Shown here piece by piece: positions 60,391 to 64,000 of a DNA stretch of 64,000 nt. The notes under the pieces are model-generated. The model was not told the origin of the DNA. It was given only the letters and a program-made list of their open reading frames with translations, and ran no database searches. Both the position numbers and the translations under genes were made by a program. Position 1 is the stretch's first letter. Every line of letters starts with the position of its first letter. Origin of the DNA: Cupriavidus basilensis (GTDB taxonomy: Bacteria > Pseudomonadota > Gammaproteobacteria > Burkholderiales > Burkholderiaceae); assembly GCF_008801925.2 (NCBI RefSeq), contig NZ_CP062804.1, forward strand, positions 1,302,001 through 1,366,000, read 5' to 3'.

Positions 60391-61791
60391 CTACGCATCC
60401 GGCTGCCATCCGCCTCCCAACGCCTTGTACAAGAGCACCGCGCCTTGCAGGCCCGCCAGGCGCAGCTGGGCGGCCTCGTCCTCGGCGCTGTAGAGGGTGC
60501 GCTGCGCGTCCAGCACGGTCAGCAGCGTCTCCGCGCCGGCGCGATAGCGACGCTGCGCCAGCGCGAAAGCCTGCCGGGCCTGTGCCAGTTCCTCATCCTG
60601 GGCAACGCGCTGGGCATCCACGCCGGCCATGGTGTTGAGCGCAACTTCGACATCGCCCGAGGCCGCGACGATAGCGCGGCGATATTCCGCCAGCAGTTCC
60701 TGCTTTTGCGCAATGGCCAGGTCGTGCCCTGCGGCCAGCTTGCCGGCGTTGAAGATCGGCGCCAGCACGCCGGCGGCAAGCGTGTAAATGGGGTTCTCGA
60801 ACATCGTGCGCAGGCGGTCGCTCTCAGCGGTGGCGTTGGCCGTCAGCACAAGGCGCGGCAGCATCAGTGCGCGGGCCACGGCGATGTTGCCGTCGGCGGC
60901 GGCGAGCCGGGCTTCGGCCGCGGCCAGGTCGGGGCGGCGCGTCAGCAGCGCGGCCGGCAGGCCGCTGTCGATGGCGGGCTGGCGCAGGCTGGCAAGGCTG
61001 GCCGTCTCGACCTCCAGGCCGCCGGCGGACTGCCCGAGCAGGATCGCCAACGCAACCTGGCTGTCGTTGGCCCGCTGCGCCAGCAGCCGCAAGGTGCGCT
61101 CGCGGCTGGCCACCAGGCCGCGCTGCTGGGCCAGCTCAAGCGCGGTGGCGCTGCCGGCGCGCTGGCGCGCATCGACCACGGCCAGCACGCTGCGCGCGTT
61201 TTCCAGCATGCGCGTGGCAATGCCGATGCGCTCGCGCAGGCTGACGGTCTGCAGCCAGGCCAGCGCGACTTCTCCGGTGACCGATAGCGTTGCCGCATCC
61301 TGCGCGAAGCCCGCGGCGCGCAGCGAGGCGGCGGCGTTGCCGGCGGCGGCGCGGTTGCCGCCCCACAGGTCGAACTCGTAGCTGGCCGCCAGCCCCAGCC
61401 GCAAGTTCGCGGTGCTGTCGCTGCTGCTGACGCGTGAAACGCCGTAGTGTTGCGCGTCGGCGGAGCCGGTGAGCGCCGGCAGCAGCGGCGCGCGCGCAAT
61501 GATGACGCTGGCGCGGGCCTGCAGCACGCGCGCATAGGCCGCGGCGATGCCAGGGTTGTCCACGCGGGCCCGCTGCACCAGCGCGTCCAGTTCGGCATTG
61601 CCGATGGACTGCCACCACGCCGTGCTGACGGGATCGGCACCGGCGCGGTCCTGCGGCGCGTAGCGCCATTGCGCTGGCGCGGTGGGCAGGGCGGCATCGG
61701 GCGCGGCCGGCGCGGCGCAGCCGGTGGCAGCCATGGCGGCGGCCAGCGTGACCAGGAGGGTCAGTGCATTCAGGGTGTTGATCTTGTTCAT
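60391..61791 (-). CDS. Outer-membrane efflux lipoprotein, NodT/OprM family
   Basis: The 466-residue precursor has a lipoprotein signal (AAAMAATGCAAP) and two OEP repeats (ARASVIIARAPLLPALTGSA, and LTRRPDLAAAEARLAAADGN then IAVARALMLPRL), the family signature. It forms a trimeric outer-membrane and periplasmic tunnel for tripartite pumps. No inner-membrane pump or adaptor gene is next to it, but it lies in the iron locus. Siderophore export in the style of OpmQ is possible, though unproven. Confidence 0.9.
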   Translation of the reverse strand: MNKINTLNALTLLVTLAAAMAATGCAAPAAPDAALPTAPAQWRYAPQDRAGADPVSTAWWQSIGNAELDALVQRARVDNPGIAAAYARVLQARASVIIARAPLLPALTGSADAQHYGVSRVSSSDSTANLRLGLAASYEFDLWGGNRAAAGNAAASLRAAGFAQDAATLSVTGEVALAWLQTVSLRERIGIATRMLENARSVLAVVDARQRAGSATALELAQQRGLVASRERTLRLLAQRANDSQVALAILLGQSAGGLEVETASLASLRQPAIDSGLPAALLTRRPDLAAAEARLAAADGNIAVARALMLPRLVLTANATAESDRLRTMFENPIYTLAAGVLAPIFNAGKLAAGHDLAIAQKQELLAEYRRAIVAASGDVEVALNTMAGVDAQRVAQDEELAQARQAFALAQRRYRAGAETLLTVLDAQRTLYSAEDEAAQLRLAGLQGAVLLYKALGGGWQPDA

Positions 61792-62040
61792 TCGCTTGCC
61801 AATGCTTGCGCAAGGCCCGCCCGTGCCGCCCGGTGCCCGTGTTCCACCGGGCCAATGGCCAGGATGGCGATGCCGGTGAGAGCAAGGAGTGGGTGTGCCA
61901 GCACGATGGGTAAGGGGTCTTTGGTTGAGGAGGTAGCGATACGGCCTGGACTGGCCGCATCACGGGAGGTGGGCATCGAAAAGCGGGCATCGAGAAGCGC
62001 GCACCGAAAAGCGGGAAGCCGTGCGCGGCCCCCATGCCGG

Positions 62041-62412
62041 CTAAGGCGGCAGCGCCAGGCTTGCCGCGGCGAACGCCGTGGCCGGTAGCGCCAGGGCCGC
62101 GGCCGTGCGCGGGAAATAGGCTAGCAGCAGCACGAAGGCCAGCGCCCCGGCACTGACCGAGCCCGCCCATACCACGGCGCCTATGCTGGCGCCCCAGCCG
62201 CGCAGGCAGGGCAGCGCGGCCAGGGCCAGCAGCAGCCAGCCGCAGGCGCGCAGCAGCCAGCGCGCGGGGGCGGCCGGCGGCGCGGCATTGCGCCCCCGGA
62301 CCTGGCCGTGGTGCCGATCCATCGCCAGGCTGATGCTGGCCATGCCGGCATAGCAGAACGCCAGGCTGGCCAGGGCGGCGAGCGTTGGGGGCATCGAACT
62401 CAGCGCCATCAT
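62041..62412 (-). CDS. DUF3325 membrane protein
   Basis: The 123-residue protein has about four hydrophobic segments (LAALASLAFCYAGMASISLA, LLRACGWLLLALAALPCLRG, SIGAVVWAGSVSAGALAFVL and ALALPATAFAAASLAL). This is the pattern of DUF3325, a small protein family that accompanies PepSY membrane proteins and TonB-dependent receptors in iron-uptake loci. Its start ATGATGG at 62412 overlaps the stop of the PepSY protein gene. Function is unknown; it probably works with that partner at the inner membrane. Confidence 0.8.
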   Translation of the reverse strand: MMALSSMPPTLAALASLAFCYAGMASISLAMDRHHGQVRGRNAAPPAAPARWLLRACGWLLLALAALPCLRGWGASIGAVVWAGSVSAGALAFVLLLAYFPRTAAALALPATAFAAASLALPP

Positions 62413-64000
62413 GCGTCTCCCAGCCCGGCCCGGCGGACCCTGGCGGCGGCCCACAGCAGCAGGGCGCCGAGGGCCAGAGCGCCGAGTTCCAGCCCCGCGC
62501 TCTGCCCGTCTCCGTGTGCCAGGTAGCGCAGGATGTGCCAGCCGGTGGTGAGCGCGTTGAGCAGCGGCAAGGCCAGGCAGAGCAGGCCTGCCAGCGCCAG
62601 TTGCCGGGGCCAGGCCCGGGCTGGCGGGCTTGCCAAGGCGTGGGCCGTGGCCGCCAGCCACACCGCGAAGAAGACTGCGATCTCCCACGCGTGGCGCTCA
62701 GGCAGCGCCACGGGCAGCAGCCGGTTGCCCCACAGGTATCCGGCGCACGCGATCGCCAGCCCGCCGATCGCCGCGACGTTCAGGCGGTCGATGGCGCCAT
62801 AGACGCGCGCGCTGGCCGCACCGAACTCCTGGGCCTTGCGGTTGGCGCGCTTGGCCGAGAACAGCAGCAGTCCGGTGGCCATCATGGCGGCGCCCGCCAA
62901 TCCGCAGGCAAAGTACAGCCATTTCACCGCATAACCGCCGAAACGGGCCATGTGCAGCGTGCGCATGACCGAGCCGGCAACCAGCGGCGCGGCGCCGCCG
63001 GTGCCCAGCATTTCATCCTCGGCCTTGGTCGACAGGTAAGCGCCGCTCACGCCGTCATAGTGCAGTTCGCGCCGGGCGGCGAAGGCCAGGCCGTCGTACA
63101 GGTAGGCGCCGGCGATGGCGACGCTGGCCGTGCTGGTGCCTGGCCGTGTCACGGCGACCGATGTGATGGCGCGGTGCTCGCTGTCCGCGCCGGCGGCCAG
63201 GCGTTCGCGCGCATCAGCCAGCAGCGTGGGCAGCGCCAGCAGCGCGGCCGGCGCGCCCGGCGGCGGCAGGGCCTTGGATTCGAGCCAGCCAGCCTGGCCA
63301 AGCACGCGGAACAGCTTGGCCTCGCTGCCTTCGTAGTAGGTGCGGATGCCCGCTGGCATGGTGTCCGGCCACCAGATGACCAGCCCGGTGTAGGCGATCA
63401 TCAGCAGGAAAGGCAACGTCAGCACGCCCAGCGCATTGTGCGCATCCAGCCAGGAGCGCTGGCCCTTGCCCGGGCGGAAGGTGAAGAAGTCCTTGAAGAA
63501 GCGCTTGTGCGTGACGATGCCCGACACCATCGCCACCAGCATGACCATGGTGGCGGCAGCGATGATCCACACGCCCGCCATGCCCGCATGCAATTCGTAG
63601 TGAAAGAGCACGAAATGCTGCCCGCCCAGCGAGTCCCGTGCGGGCGGGAGCACGGTGCCGGTAATGGGGTCGAGCCGGACCTCCCGGGCTTCGCCATCGC
63701 CGCCGCTGGCCTGCCCATCCCAGTGCAGATGCATGGCGGCATCGTCGTTAGCGGGAAACTCGATCTCCCAATGGGCGGATTGCGGCGCATGGCGCTCCAG
63801 GTAGTGCTGGGCATAGGCAAGGGCGCGTTCGTTGTCTACTGCGCCGGCGGTGACTACCAGCCGTTCCGGCTGCATCCAGCGTGTGATGGCGGCGTGGAAC
63901 ACGCCCAAGGTACCGGTCAGGAATACCGCGAACAGCAGCCAGCCCAGCCACAGGCCGCACCAGGTATGCAGCCATGCCATTGATTGGCGCAAGGAGGTCT
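62409..64000 (-). CDS. PepSY-associated TM protein of an iron-uptake locus (5' end outside the window)
   Basis: At least 527 residues are visible, with an N-terminal membrane segment (SMAWLHTWCGLWLGWLLFAV), a periplasmic PepSY region, three to four further membrane helices including VWIIAAATMVMLVAMVSGIV, and the loop HKRFFKDFFTFRPGKGQRSW followed by LDAHNALG. This is the PiuB/PepSY_TM type, implicated in reduction or processing of ferric siderophores at the inner membrane. The frame runs on to the window edge (TSLRQSMAW), so the true start lies beyond 64000. It overlaps the DUF3325 gene by 4 bases. Confidence 0.88.
   Translation of the reverse strand, partial: TSLRQSMAWLHTWCGLWLGWLLFAVFLTGTLGVFHAAITRWMQPERLVVTAGAVDNERALAYAQHYLERHAPQSAHWEIEFPANDDAAMHLHWDGQASGGDGEAREVRLDPITGTVLPPARDSLGGQHFVLFHYELHAGMAGVWIIAAATMVMLVAMVSGIVTHKRFFKDFFTFRPGKGQRSWLDAHNALGVLTLPFLLMIAYTGLVIWWPDTMPAGIRTYYEGSEAKLFRVLGQAGWLESKALPPPGAPAALLALPTLLADARERLAAGADSEHRAITSVAVTRPGTSTASVAIAGAYLYDGLAFAARRELHYDGVSGAYLSTKAEDEMLGTGGAAPLVAGSVMRTLHMARFGGYAVKWLYFACGLAGAAMMATGLLLFSAKRANRKAQEFGAASARVYGAIDRLNVAAIGGLAIACAGYLWGNRLLPVALPERHAWEIAVFFAVWLAATAHALASPPARAWPRQLALAGLLCLALPLLNALTTGWHILRYLAHGDGQSAGLELGALALGALLLWAAARVRRAGLGDA

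Overview
This 64-kb window is chromosomal DNA from a GC-rich betaproteobacterium, most likely Cupriavidus or a close relative (Burkholderiales). The assignment rests on an OmpC-type porin of the Burkholderiales kind, a two-gene NAD-dependent formate dehydrogenase that looks like FdwAB of Cupriavidus necator, an epimerase-type threonine dehydrogenase and many AraC, GntR, IclR and LysR regulators. It is inference from remembered family resemblance; no database search was run. No rRNA, tRNA, CRISPR array or intact insertion sequence was seen.

Positions 1-24 kb are a mosaic of small transport and catabolic modules, each with its own regulator. They are a TauD-type dioxygenase with a hydrolase; a GntR regulator between a small gene and a porin; a LysG/LysE pair; an EF-hand protein; an acyl-CoA ligase divergent from an acyl-CoA dehydrogenase; a fosmidomycin-resistance-type exporter with an AraC regulator; kbl-tdh for threonine breakdown to glycine, with an XRE-cupin regulator and an amino-acid permease; a small unknown gene followed by a strong terminator; an EamA exporter; a second GntR regulator; and a cupin protein. 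Several intergenic regions hold clear operator-like repeats.

Positions 24-33 kb hold a decayed oxalate/formate antiporter relic, the formate dehydrogenase pair, a zinc-type oxidoreductase behind two operator-like repeats, and an alpha/beta hydrolase that shares a 13-15 bp operator with a TetR regulator. Positions 33-37 kb hold the end of tyrosine/phenylalanine catabolism: a DUF2783 protein, hmgA and fahA.

Positions 37.4-53.8 kb are a complete aryl polyene (APE) gene cluster of 19 tightly packed plus-strand genes. It encodes a chain-length factor, two ketosynthases, a ketoreductase, dehydratases, two acyl carrier proteins, an aryl-activating ligase, acyl- and glycosyltransferases, a thioesterase, a LolA-like carrier, an MMPL exporter, lipoproteins and a phosphopantetheinyl transferase. 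The products should make an aryl-capped polyene on carrier protein, reduce and dehydrate it, attach it to a membrane lipid and export it to the outer membrane. Unusual points are an aryl ligase fused to a dehydratase domain, separate glycosyl- and acyltransferases, and a halogenase-type flavoenzyme that keeps the expected catalytic lysine, so the pigment may be halogenated as in xanthomonadins. This is the most interesting system in the window.

Positions 54-64 kb hold a Rieske oxygenase facing an IclR regulator, then an iron-uptake locus on the minus strand: PepSY membrane protein (running off the window), DUF3325 protein, an outer-membrane efflux lipoprotein, an ECF sigma factor behind a Fur-box-like site, its FecR anti-sigma factor and a TonB-dependent receptor broken by one in-frame stop codon.
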